From: Planctomycetota bacterium
GTDB lineage: Bacteria > Planctomycetota > UBA1135 > UBA2386
Assembly (NCBI GenBank): GCA_016795295.1
Contig: JAEUHP010000004.1
Span: forward strand, 1 to 40,966
DNA: 40,966 nt
Direction of reading: 5' to 3'
Shown: one piece after another, positions 24,798 to 33,700 of the stretch
Position numbering within the stretch: the first letter of the stretch is position 1
Layout: every line of letters begins with the position of its first letter
Made by a program: the position numbers and the translations under genes
Notes under the pieces: generated by a model
What the model was told of the DNA's origin: nothing
What the model saw: only the letters and a program-made list of their open reading frames with translations
Databases searched by the model: none

Positions 24798-25754
24798 ATG
24801 GCCGCACCATCCCGCACTTCCTGGAAGGGCTTCCTCAAGCTGTCCCTGATCTCCGTGCCGGTGAAGGCGTTCACCGCCAACGACACCAGCGGTGAGATGC
24901 ACCTGAACCAGCTGCACAAGGGCTGCCACAGCCGCATCAAGTACCAGAAGGTCTGCGCCGAGCACGGCGAAGTGAAGTCCGACCAGATCGTCAGCGGCTT
25001 CGAACACCAGAAGGACCACTACGTCGTCGTCGAACCCGACGAACTCGACAAGCTGCGCACCAAGGCCGATCGCGCGGTCAACATCGACGGTTTCATTCCC
25101 GAGACCGCGGTCGACGGCATGTACTACGCCGGCAAGGCCCACTACCTGCTGCCCGACGGCGTGCCCGGCGAACGCCCCTACGCCCTGCTGCACCAGGGCA
25201 TGGTGCAGAACCGGGTGGTGGCCATCGCCCAGGTGGTGATCGCCGGCCGCGAACAACTCGTGCTGCTGCGCCCGCACGGCCGCCTCCTGGTGATGACCGG
25301 CCTGCACTACCCGCAGCGCGTGCGCAAAGCGGCCGAGTTCGAGAGCGAAGTGGCCGAGATCGACTGCAAGGCGCAGGAGCTGGCCCTCACCAACACCCTG
25401 ATCGCCGCCTCGACCCTGGCCGACTTCCAACTCGACCGTTACCAGGACTCGTACGTCACCAAGCTGCAGAAGCTGGTGGCGCTGAAAGTGGCTGGCCAGG
25501 AGGTGGTGCAGGCCCAGGACCGCGAGGAGCCGAAGATCCTGAATCTGATGGACGCGCTGAAGAAGAGCGTCGCCGAGGCCCAGGCGCGTTTGGCGGGTGG
25601 CGTGCCGGCCAGTGACGTGCCGACCGCAGGACCGTCTGACGCTCCGCCGGCCGAGTCGGTGGCGACCTCCGAGTCCGGCAAGAAGCTGGCGCCGAGCACC
25701 GGTGGTGCGAGTGCCGCCAAGAAGGCGCGGCCGCGCAAGGTCGAAGGAGACTGA
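24798..25754 (+). CDS. ku: Bacterial Ku homodimer subunit
   Basis: 318 residues. Ku threads onto broken DNA ends and recruits the ligation machinery in bacterial non-homologous end joining. Visible family features are the N-terminal SWKGFLKLSLISVPVKAFTA, the HLNQLHKGCHSRIKYQKVC segment, VVVEPDELDKLR, and the LALTNTLIAASTLADFQLDRYQDSY helix. The C-terminal ~60 residues are an Ala/Pro/Ser-rich tail ending in a basic KKARPRK, which may bind DNA or partners as in longer Ku proteins. The ATG at 24798 is the first that begins the domain directly. The stop is one base from the ligase GTG at 25756, so the two are co-transcribed. Two terminal GTG/TGA overlaps downstream mark an operon ku-ligase-HTH/TPR. 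Confidence 0.95.
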   Translation: MAAPSRTSWKGFLKLSLISVPVKAFTANDTSGEMHLNQLHKGCHSRIKYQKVCAEHGEVKSDQIVSGFEHQKDHYVVVEPDELDKLRTKADRAVNIDGFIPETAVDGMYYAGKAHYLLPDGVPGERPYALLHQGMVQNRVVAIAQVVIAGREQLVLLRPHGRLLVMTGLHYPQRVRKAAEFESEVAEIDCKAQELALTNTLIAASTLADFQLDRYQDSYVTKLQKLVALKVAGQEVVQAQDREEPKILNLMDALKKSVAEAQARLAGGVPASDVPTAGPSDAPPAESVATSESGKKLAPSTGGASAAKKARPRKVEGD

Positions 25755-25755
25755 C

Positions 25756-26688
25756 GTGGCCACGGCCCAGCGCCTGCCGGAGCGGATCGCGCCGATGCTG
25801 GCCGTGAGCGGGCCGCCGTTCGATGCCGAGAGTCACGTGTTCGAACCGAAGTGGGACGGCATCCGCGCCCTGGTGTTCTGTGATGCGCCGGACCTGCCCC
25901 TGCGCGTGCACGGCCGCCGGCGCACCGACCTGGCGGGCCGGTATCCCGAATTGGCCGATCTGCGCGGTCTGCCAGAAGGCACCGTGCTCGACGGCGAACT
26001 GGTGGTGCTCGATGCCGCGGGCCGGCCCGACTTCCCGGCGGCGGTGCGCCGCGAGAACACCGCGGTTCGGCACGCGGCGGCGGCGGCGGTTTCGGCACCG
26101 GTGGTGTACGTGGCCTTCGATCTGTTGTACTGCGGCCACCAGAGTTGGCTCGCGCGGCCGTTCGCCGAGCGGCGCACGCAGCTCGGCGCCGTCGTGCAGG
26201 CTCTCGGCAGCGCGCGCTGCTTCGCCACCTCGGGGGTGGTCGGTTCCGGCACGGCGTTGTTCGAAGCGACCCGGGCCCAGGGGCTCGAAGGCGTGGTCGG
26301 CAAACGCCTCGACGCGCCGTACTGCCCCGGCGAACGCAGTGCTTCGTGGATCAAGAGCAAGGCGCCGCAGCGTGTGCACTGCCTGATCCTCGGCTACGAA
26401 CCGGCGGGCGAACGCGACCTGAAGTCGCTGGTGGTGGCGGCCGATCTGGACGGCGAGCTGCGCTGCGTCGGCAAGGTCGGCAGCGGCTTCTCGGCGGCCG
26501 AACGCGCGGCGCTGGTGGCTCGCTTGGCGGCGCGGCCGGCGGCGGTGCCGCTGGTGCCGAACGAGTGGCGGGCGCGCTGGGTGACACCCGGCCTCTACTG
26601 CACCGTCGAGTTCCTGGAACGCACGGCGCACGGCAACCTGCGCGCGCCGGTGTTCGTCGGCATGGTCGCGGACGGGGAGGTGGCGTGA
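25756..26688 (+). CDS. ATP-dependent DNA ligase, stand-alone (LigC-like)
   Basis: 310 residues from a GTG at 25756, with an AAGGAG at 25744-25749 as a good Shine-Dalgarno. The adenylated lysine is K32 in FEPKWDG. The other ligase motifs are intact: DGELVV, YVAFDLL, LEGVVGKR and WIKSK. An OB-fold follows (GEPAG, VGKVGSGFS). It seals nicks by transferring AMP to a 5' phosphate. It has no polymerase or phosphoesterase domain. It lies one base after ku and overlaps the HTH/TPR gene by four bases. The nearby LigD has a degenerate ligase domain, so this enzyme probably supplies end-joining ligation; that is an inference. Confidence 0.95.
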   Translation: MATAQRLPERIAPMLAVSGPPFDAESHVFEPKWDGIRALVFCDAPDLPLRVHGRRRTDLAGRYPELADLRGLPEGTVLDGELVVLDAAGRPDFPAAVRRENTAVRHAAAAAVSAPVVYVAFDLLYCGHQSWLARPFAERRTQLGAVVQALGSARCFATSGVVGSGTALFEATRAQGLEGVVGKRLDAPYCPGERSASWIKSKAPQRVHCLILGYEPAGERDLKSLVVAADLDGELRCVGKVGSGFSAAERAALVARLAARPAAVPLVPNEWRARWVTPGLYCTVEFLERTAHGNLRAPVFVGMVADGEVA

Positions 26689-27530
26689 GCGCCCCGGACG
26701 AACGGCCGCGGGCGCTCGAAGCCCTGGCGGCGCAGCTCGGGCTGCCTTCGCGCGTGCTGCGGCGGTGGGCGGAGCACGGTTTGCTGCTGGTGGATGCCGC
26801 GGCGCAAGAACCGTTCGCGTTCCGCGTCCTCGGCACCGCGCGCGCCCTGGCCGCGCTGCACCGTGCGGGTTGGTCGGCGGGGCGCATCGCCAGGGCGTCG
26901 ATGGCGGCGCGCACCGTGGTGCCGGACGCGGACCAGGCGCTGGCTGGGCTCGCGGCGGCTCTCGGCGAAGGCCGGCAGGTGTTGCGCACGCCGGAGGGAC
27001 GCCTGTGCGAGCCCAGCGGCCAACTGCGCTTCGATTTCGGTTCGTCCGCGGTGAGCCAAGCTGCGCCGTTGCCGCTGCGTTCGCCGCAGGACTGGTTCGA
27101 ACGTGGCGTCGACGCGGAGTTGGCCGGGCGGCTCGACGAGGCGGTGCGCGCCTACCAGCAGGCGTTGCCTGGGGTGGGCGCCGAGGCGCACTTCAACCTG
27201 GGCAATTGCCTGTACGCGCTGCGGCGGCGTCCCGAGGCCGCCGAGCAGTTCGAGCGCGCGGTGGCGGCGCTGCCCGACTTCGCCGAAGCGTGGAACAACC
27301 TCGGCATCGTGCGCGGCGAACTGGGCGAGCGGCGGCTGGCCTGCGCGGCGTTCGAGACCGCGCTGCAGCTGGTGCCGCACTACGCCGACGCGCACTACAA
27401 CCTCGCCGACCTGCTCGCCGACGCCGGCGAACTCGACGCCGCGCGGCGGCATTGGCGCGCCTACCTCGCCTACGATCCGAACAGTCGCTGGGCCGATGCG
27501 GTGCGCCGCCGGCTCGAACGCGGCCGCTGA
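26685..27530 (+). CDS. MerR-like HTH plus tetratricopeptide-repeat protein
   Basis: 281 residues from a GTG at 26685 preceded by GGGGAGG. Residues ~10-70 resemble a MerR-type winged helix (LAAQLGLPSRVLRRWAEHGLL and a following ALAALHRAGWSAGRIARAS). A short linker with LRFDFG follows, and residues ~140-275 contain about four TPR units (WFERGVDAELAGRLDEAVRAYQQAL, AHFNLGNCLYALRR, AWNNLGIVRGELGERR, AHYNLADLLADAGELDAA). HTH suggests DNA binding and TPR a protein-docking surface. It is translationally coupled to the ligase (GTGA overlap), which suggests a role linked to the end-joining operon, perhaps regulation or assembly. Nine bases separate its stop from the convergent ligD. Confidence 0.85.
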   Translation: MSAPDERPRALEALAAQLGLPSRVLRRWAEHGLLLVDAAAQEPFAFRVLGTARALAALHRAGWSAGRIARASMAARTVVPDADQALAGLAAALGEGRQVLRTPEGRLCEPSGQLRFDFGSSAVSQAAPLPLRSPQDWFERGVDAELAGRLDEAVRAYQQALPGVGAEAHFNLGNCLYALRRRPEAAEQFERAVAALPDFAEAWNNLGIVRGELGERRLACAAFETALQLVPHYADAHYNLADLLADAGELDAARRHWRAYLAYDPNSRWADAVRRRLERGR

Positions 27531-27539
27531 CCCACGCGC

Positions 27540-29591
27540 TCAGCGCCCGCGCAGCAGCTGGGCCAGCGCGTCGATCGCCGGGGCCAGATCCTGCCCGTCT
27601 TCGAGCGCGGGCCGGAACAGGTCGCCGTGCTGCTGCAAGCGGGTCGGCATGGTCTGCAGGGTGAAGCGGGCCGGATCGAGTCCGTCGTCCTCGAGTTCGT
27701 CCCAGTGCAGCGGTGCCGACACCGACGCCGCGGCGACCGGGCGCACCGCGTACGGTGGCACGATCGTCTGGCTGCGGCGGTTCTGCAGGAAGTCCAGGTA
27801 GACCTTGCCCTCGCGCCGCTCGGGCGCGCGTTCGATGGTGGCGAGCTCCGGCAGTTCGCGCACGAGGCAGCGCGCCACCGCTTCGGTGAACATGCGGCTG
27901 TGTTCGTAGCCGTAGCCGGGCTGGAGCGGCACGAACACGTGCATGCCGCGCTTGCCCGAGGTCTTCAGCAGGGGCCGCAGGCCGATGCCCCGCAGCAGCC
28001 GCCCGGCGGCGCGCGCCAGCCGCACCACCCACGCGAACGGGGCCTCTTTGGGATCGAGGTCGAGCACCGCGTAGTCGGGTTGGTCCAAGTGGCCCACGCG
28101 GGACAGCCACGGGTGCAGGTCGATGCTGCCGAGGTTGATCGCGTGCAGCAGCGTCGGCAGATCGCCGACCACGAGGTGCGGGACCAGTGCGCCATCGTGT
28201 TCGATCGGGGTGGTGGACAGCCACGCTGGCGCCTGTGGCCCCGCGTCGCGCTGGTAGAACGACTTGCCGTCGATGCCGTCGGGGAAGCGCTGGAGATGCA
28301 GCGGCCGGTCGCGCAGGTGCGGCAGCAGCCACTCGGCGACCGTGGCGTAGTAGGCGAGCAGATCGCCTTTGGTGTGGCCGGCCCCGGGCCAGTAGACCTT
28401 GGTCAGGTTGCTCGGGCGCACCTGCTGCCACGCGGTGGGCGTGGGCGTGCGTTCCGGTGCGGGCTCGGCGCGGTCCTGGTACGTTGCCGGTGCGTCGGCA
28501 ACCGCGATGCGCCGCCAGTCGTCGCTCGGCCCGCTCTGGTAGAGGCTCGCCCCACGTTTGCCCACCATCGCCGGCAGACCGCGCGCGGCGATCGCCTCGA
28601 GCAGGCCCGGGCCGTTGCCGGCCACGTGGTCGACGAACAACAGCCGCGGGTGCGCTGGCAGCAACGCGCGCAGGGCCGCCTTGCGGTCGAGCAGCGGCAG
28701 AGCGCGCAGGTCGTAGTCCTCCCAGTGCAGCAGGTCGAAGGCGTAGTAGCAGAGTGTCTGCAGGTCGCCGCCGGCCAGGGCGCGCGCGGTGGCGGTGGCG
28801 TCGGGCCGGCCCTGGGCATCGGTGGCCACCAACACGCCGTCGAGCAGCGCGCGGTGGCCGCGCAGGCTTGCGGCGGCAGCGGCGAGTCCGGGGTCGACCG
28901 CGGGCTGGCCCGGCAGGGTGACGAGCGGCCCGTCTTTGCGCAGCAGGCTGCGGCGGCCGGCGAATTCGACTTCGAACAGCCAGGTCGGATCGACGAACGG
29001 TGCGCCGGGAGTGGCCCAGCGCATCGGCTCCAGGAAATCCGGCAACGGCGCGAGCGGCGCCCGGCCCAGGTCGATGCCGAGCACGCTGTCGCGGTCGGGG
29101 CCGGCGAACCCGTCGCGGGTCTTGAACAAGAGCCAGGTGTTGGGGCCTTGCTGGGTGCGCACCAGATGCCACTCGCCGCGCAACCGTCGGCCGTGCAGCA
29201 CCAACTTCAGTTCGCCCTTGGCGAGCGCTGCCTCCCAGGTCGGGAACACCTTCAGTTCGTAGTGTCCTTTGTCCCACAGGGTCATGGTGCCGGCGCCGTA
29301 CTGCCCTTTGGGAATGCGGCCGTCGAAGTGCTCGTAGGCGAGTGGGTGGTCTTCGGTGCGCACCGCGAGGTGCTTCTGTGCCGGGTCGTACGAGAATCCC
29401 TTCGGCACCGCCCACGAACACAGCACGCCGCCGTGCTCGAGCCGCAAGTCGTAGTGCAATTGCCGCGCTTCGTGGCGGTGCACCACGAACACTTGGCCGC
29501 CGCGTGGCTGCACTGCGGCCGGGGGCGGCTCCGGGGTGCGGCGGAAATCGCGCTTCTCCCGGTAGTCGGCGAGCGGGTCGCGGTCGGTCAT
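27540..29591 (-). CDS. ligD: LigD-type NHEJ protein with degenerate ligase domain (PE-LIG-POL)
   Basis: 683 residues, domains in order phosphoesterase (~10-165), ligase-like (~190-385), primase-polymerase (~410-683). The phosphoesterase has HEARQLHYDLRLE and EDHPLAYEHFDG with the expected His, Asp, Arg and Tyr residues. The polymerase has the metal-binding LDLDP and YLDFLQN. In the middle domain the motif that should be K-x-D-G reads EVEFAGRR: E209 replaces the adenylated lysine and A211 the Asp; the LDGE motif is LDGV (V253); the EG of the next motif is PA; and the WLKVK motif is WRRIA. So it cannot self-adenylate by the known mechanism. The ATG at 29591 is the natural start. The protein is convergent to, and next to, an intact ligase and ku. 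Confidence 0.93.
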   Translation of the reverse strand: MTDRDPLADYREKRDFRRTPEPPPAAVQPRGGQVFVVHRHEARQLHYDLRLEHGGVLCSWAVPKGFSYDPAQKHLAVRTEDHPLAYEHFDGRIPKGQYGAGTMTLWDKGHYELKVFPTWEAALAKGELKLVLHGRRLRGEWHLVRTQQGPNTWLLFKTRDGFAGPDRDSVLGIDLGRAPLAPLPDFLEPMRWATPGAPFVDPTWLFEVEFAGRRSLLRKDGPLVTLPGQPAVDPGLAAAAASLRGHRALLDGVLVATDAQGRPDATATARALAGGDLQTLCYYAFDLLHWEDYDLRALPLLDRKAALRALLPAHPRLLFVDHVAGNGPGLLEAIAARGLPAMVGKRGASLYQSGPSDDWRRIAVADAPATYQDRAEPAPERTPTPTAWQQVRPSNLTKVYWPGAGHTKGDLLAYYATVAEWLLPHLRDRPLHLQRFPDGIDGKSFYQRDAGPQAPAWLSTTPIEHDGALVPHLVVGDLPTLLHAINLGSIDLHPWLSRVGHLDQPDYAVLDLDPKEAPFAWVVRLARAAGRLLRGIGLRPLLKTSGKRGMHVFVPLQPGYGYEHSRMFTEAVARCLVRELPELATIERAPERREGKVYLDFLQNRRSQTIVPPYAVRPVAAASVSAPLHWDELEDDGLDPARFTLQTMPTRLQQHGDLFRPALEDGQDLAPAIDALAQLLRGR

Positions 29592-29752
29592 GGCACCGCG
29601 CGATGTTACGGGTGCTGCGGGTGGTGCGTGCAAACTTGCGACCGTGGCGGCCGACGCCGGCCGTGGGGAGACCGCGGTGCGCTGCGTTCGAGCTGCACCG
29701 CGCAGCACTTTGCAGCGCGGCATGTTCCGCAACCGGAATCGAGGAGTCTGCA

Positions 29753-30178
29753 ATGCGCTGGTCGTTCGCTGTGTTGGTCGTGGTCTGTTCCCTGGTCGGT
29801 TCGCTGGCGGCCCAGGGGCGCCAGGGCGGCCGTCGCCCCGCGCCGCAGCCCGAGGTGCGGGCCGAGCAGCCCGAGTCTCGGGGGGCCGTGCCGCGCGCCG
29901 AGCGGCCGCCGGCGGCGGGCCGCCGCGCCGCGCCGCATGCGGGCGGTCGCTTGCCCGAGGGGGTGCGCCAGCGGGTGCGGGAGCTGGTGCGCGAACGGGT
30001 GCGCGAGCGACTCCAAGAGCTGCGCGCTGGCCGAGCGGTGCAGCGTCCGGGCCGCGGCGACGTGGGGCGGATCGAGGCGGGTGGGCGCCATCGGCCGCCG
30101 CTGCATCGCCAGCAGGGTGGGGCATTCCGACGCGCGCCCGTGGGGCGGGATGTCGGCCGCGGCGGCCGCAGGGGGTAG
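29753..30178 (+). CDS. Small secreted Arg-rich protein
   Basis: 141 residues from the ATG at 29753, with a GAGGAG at 29741-29746, six bases upstream. A clean signal peptide is present (MRWSFAVLVVVCSLVGSLAAQG, cleavage near residue 20). The mature part has about 30% Arg and much Gly and Pro, with a short amphipathic stretch of repeated RVREL and RVRERL near residues 75-95. It has no Cys after the signal region. I do not recognise a family. The charge pattern suggests binding to anionic polymer or nucleic acid, but that is a guess. It is divergent from ligD, with 161 bases between the starts. Confidence 0.75.
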   Translation: MRWSFAVLVVVCSLVGSLAAQGRQGGRRPAPQPEVRAEQPESRGAVPRAERPPAAGRRAAPHAGGRLPEGVRQRVRELVRERVRERLQELRAGRAVQRPGRGDVGRIEAGGRHRPPLHRQQGGAFRRAPVGRDVGRGGRRG

Positions 30179-30729
30179 GTGTTGTCCGGCGTAGCAGGGT
30201 TGGGTGGGGCCTCCCTCGGGTGCGCCCTCTGTTGAGCAGATTCGCACGCCCGTGCGACTTCGCTCGGTAAGGGCTGGCTCGCCAAGTTGAGCCATAAGCT
30301 GCTTGCCAAAAGTTGTTTACGTCTTCTTTGGCGCTCGGTTCAGGAGGCGGATGGCAAGGGTCGGACCGAGGTTCGCCCGCCATGCCGAACGGCACTGCCT
30401 TTGCTCTACCGCAATGCCCAGTGGCAACTGGGCGCCGTGCCGCCGGCAGTCGCGGCTTCCATCGAGCCCAATCCGTGAGCCTGGTCCTTCTCTTGAATTC
30501 GGCGTGCCGCACTGTGGGTTGCTTCGCCAACTCGGCTGGTATCTGCTCCCTCGGGGGCGGATCCGCTGTGGCCGAGCAACTCTCGCGAAGTGCTGCTTGC
30601 ATGGGGGAGTCTCCCCCGTAGATTTCAAGGTGGCTTGGCCCTCCCAGCCAAGCCGCGCTGGCCCCTGCTCGCGTTTTGTTCCCGAGTCCCTTTCGCCTCC
30701 GCAAGATCCCTCGCGTGGATTCGCATCCC
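30179..30729. other. Long non-coding stretch with a series of hairpins
   Basis: There is no convincing gene in these 551 bases; the short open frames have no good start signals. The stretch looks AT-richer than the flanks and has several inverted repeats: TCGCAC/GTGCGA (30242-30257), TGGCTC/GAGCCA (30275-30294), CTTGCCA/TGGCAAG (30302-30358), CTCGGTTC/GGACCGAG with one G-U (30334-30370), CGGCAC/GTGCCG enclosing GCCCAGT/ACTGGGC (30390-30442), GGGGGA/TCCCCC (30603-30617) and GGCTTGGC/GCCAAGCC (30632-30654). The third and fourth cross, so they would be alternative folds or a pseudoknot. This could be an untranslated leader of the lipoprotein gene at 30730 or a separate structured RNA. No tRNA, rRNA, RNase P, SRP or tmRNA signature was seen. 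Confidence 0.6.
30632..30654. promoter_or_regulatory. Perfect hairpin in leader of lipoprotein gene
   Basis: Arms GGCTTGGC (30632-30639) and GCCAAGCC (30647-30654), 8 bases each and perfect, with a 7-base loop, 76 bases before the lipoprotein ATG. It sits 15 bases after another short hairpin at 30603-30617. Such a pair in a leader could control transcription or translation of the large lipoprotein; there is no T-run to mark it as a terminator. Confidence 0.4.
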
Positions 30730-33700
30730 ATGAAAGCCAATCCTTCCGGCAGGTCGCCGGCCCTCTCGCTGCTCGGTTGGCCCTTGCTCCCGCTGCTGGC
30801 GGCTGTCGGCTGCACGGGTGGCCAGAAGGGCGATCCTGAGAACCGCGGCGACTTCAAGGTCGTCAGCATCTCCACCGGCACCGGCGCCGTGTATCCGTAC
30901 CGCATTCGCAAGACGGACATCTTCGGCAACCCGACCAACGTGGTCCTCAACATCGAGGACAAGGACACGCTCACGGCCAACGTGACCGGCAACAACGGGG
31001 TGCTGCCCGTCGCCACGCTCAACACGGTGCCCGAGCTGCCGAACGGTCTCCCCGGCAACCACTTCCTGCACTTCGCCTTCAGCCACAAGCTCGATGTGAA
31101 GTCGATCCTGAGCGACCAGCTCGCCAACCAGGGCAATGCAGGTTTGACCGGCAACCTGAGTCTGCTCGCCTACGATGCGGCGACCGAGACTTCGCTGCCC
31201 GTGTCAGGGCGCGGCTTCGTCAATGGCATCACCTACTACAACGTCTCCGGCCGGTTGGTGCCGGTGCAGGCGGTGGTGGCGGATGGGCTTGGCGTGCGCG
31301 TGGTGGACGAGATCCTCGATCCCGCGACCTTGAAGCCACTGAATCCTCGGCAGTTCCTGACGGGGCGCACGGTGGGCTTCCCGAACTACTCGGGAGCCGC
31401 CGATCTGGTCTCCAAGAAATCGTTCACCTTCGTTGCCGACACCGACAGCGACCTCGGCTCGATCGAGATGTTCCCGAGCGACCGTCTGATCCGGATCCGG
31501 GTCAGCAGTGCCGTTCGTGACAACGAGGGCGACATCCTCGCTCTCGAAGTGGGCACTGCCACCACCGTGGGTTCGGATGGTGAGCGCCCCCAGGTGCTCG
31601 GCTACCTGACGACGCCCCAGATCTCCCCCGGCAACAACCAGAGCAACATCGACACCCAAGCGTCGATCCTGGTGCGCTTCAACAAGCCGGTGCAGCCAGG
31701 GCTGGTGGGCTCGTTCTTCAGCCCGCAACAGTTGGTGCCTCCGTCCGGCGGCGTGACGATCTCGGTGACCGCGGCGGCGCAGACCTTCGGTCTGAGCTAC
31801 CACGCCGACCCGCTCAACTACGCCAACATGATGGACTACGTGATCACCCCCGCCTACAACCTGCCTGGGCAGGCTGCGGTGGATGTTGCGGTGCCCATCA
31901 CGACGATCCGCGCGATCAACAACAACCTGCTGATTGGTCAGCAGGTGGCGACGCGGTTCACCACGGGCATCGGCCAGGGCATCATCAACGCGCCGGTCGC
32001 CCCTGAGGCGATCTACGTGGGGATCGGTGGTGCGGAGCCTGGCGTCTCGGTCATCGACATGAACGGCCTCGGCCAGGGCACCGGGGACATCACCAACACC
32101 CGGTTCAACCTGAATCCGAACATCGGCCGCGCCGGTGTGACGCCGCCGATGTCGCCTGGCACGACCAACCTCGATGCGGGCAGCAGTGGCGTGCTGACGC
32201 TGGTGAAGGACACCAACCTGGAGACCCGCCTGCTCAAGGACCCGTTGGTCGGCGAGATCACCGACATCCACATCGGGGCACCTCTCGACTTGGTGTTCAA
32301 CAACGAGAACATCAACGCGAACGCCACCCGCGCCAACCAGATCAACGAGGGCTTCGGGGCGGCCATGTCGGGCAACGTGATCGCGCAGCCGCCGGTGCCG
32401 AACCCGCCGAAGCTGCTGTTCCCGCCGCCGAATCCGGCCCGGGCAATCTTCGGTGAGGAGCCGACGACCAAGTCGAGCTTCGGCCCGCCAGGGGCTTTGG
32501 TCACGGGTGGTCCGCCCGCCAACTGCCTCGCGGCCGGCCTGAACTTGCTGGTCCAAGGCAACCCGTTCGCCAACAGTGCCTCGCAGATCGGCTTGTTCGG
32601 TTCGCGCTTCATGGGCGTGTTCGTCGGGCCGCAGCCGCCCCCCGGGTCGCCGCCCCCGCCCACGCCGTTCTGCCCGTTCACGTCTCGCCAGCAGATCGGC
32701 CACTTCCTCTATGTGCTCGATCGTGACAACCGGCGCGTGCTGGTCGTGAACAGCAACCGCTTCACCGTGCTGGACTCGATCCGCCTGTCGGATCCGGTCA
32801 GCATGGCGATGTCGCCGAACATGAATCGCCTGGCCGTCTCGAACTTCTCGAGCGCCTCGATCAGCTTCATCGACATCGATCCGACCAGCAGCACGTTCCA
32901 CCAGGTCGTCTCGGAAACCCGGCTCAACATCCCGGGGCCGACGGCGTTGTCGTGGCAGCCGGACGGCGAGGACCTGCTGGTGCTGTCGACCAACAGCAAC
33001 GCCTTGACGATCGTGAGTGCACTCGACTACCGGGTCCGCAAGGAGGTCACCGGCTTCCTGAACCGGCCGATCGAGGTCATCGTCACCGAGCGCTACCAGC
33101 GCCACGGCAACCAGTCTGGCCTCTACTACGCCTACATCCTGAACTCGAATGGGACGGTGGCGATCTACGAGTCCGGCCCGGACGGCGTCAACGGCATCGG
33201 TTTCAACGACGTGGTTTCGCTCGTCACCAACGAGTCGTTCCCGCGGGCGCGGTCGATGTGTTACGACACCTACGCCGGCCAGGGTGGTGTGCTGATCGGC
33301 CACGTCGACGAGTCGGGTCTCGGCCAGATCTCGCGTCTGTGGCTCACGGCGAGCCCGCTCGGCCAGTTGCCGTTGCAACAGAACACGGGTGGGTTCGTGC
33401 GGCCGCCGAACTACCGCCAGAAGGAGTGGTTCGTCACGCAGCGCTTCGGTGGCTTGCAGCCGAACGTGCCGCGCGGCGAGTTCCTGTCGGGCAACACCGT
33501 GATCGACATTTGCACGGACGACATGTTCAACAACGGTGGTCTGCTCGGCCAGGGCACCCCGTTCAACGCGGCGTTCGTGGCGACGCCGTACAACCACTCC
33601 GGCAAGCACACGGTCAAGGGCACGGCCAATGGTGTGGCCACTGCGACGGTGCCGCGGCTCTTGTTCCTGGCGCTCTCGGATGTCGGCAAGATCGACGTGT

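Noticed and set aside
26685..27530. The HTH-TPR gene as a second ligase subunit
   Set aside because: It has no nucleotidyltransferase motif; only HTH and TPR features are visible.
28935..28967. The KDG just after the degenerate motif in LigD as a replacement nucleophile
   Set aside because: The spacing is wrong: the KDG lies in the strand that reads RIDG in active ligases, and the other ligase motifs are also lost.
30287..30839. Short open frames in the 30179-30729 gap as genes
   Set aside because: They lack ribosome binding sites and a plausible domain, overlap each other in different frames and run into the lipoprotein gene.
31204..33609. Long minus-strand open frame opposite the large lipoprotein
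   Set aside because: Composition is Arg/Asp/Val-heavy with no family resemblance. The plus strand has a lipoprotein signal peptide and propeller repeats.
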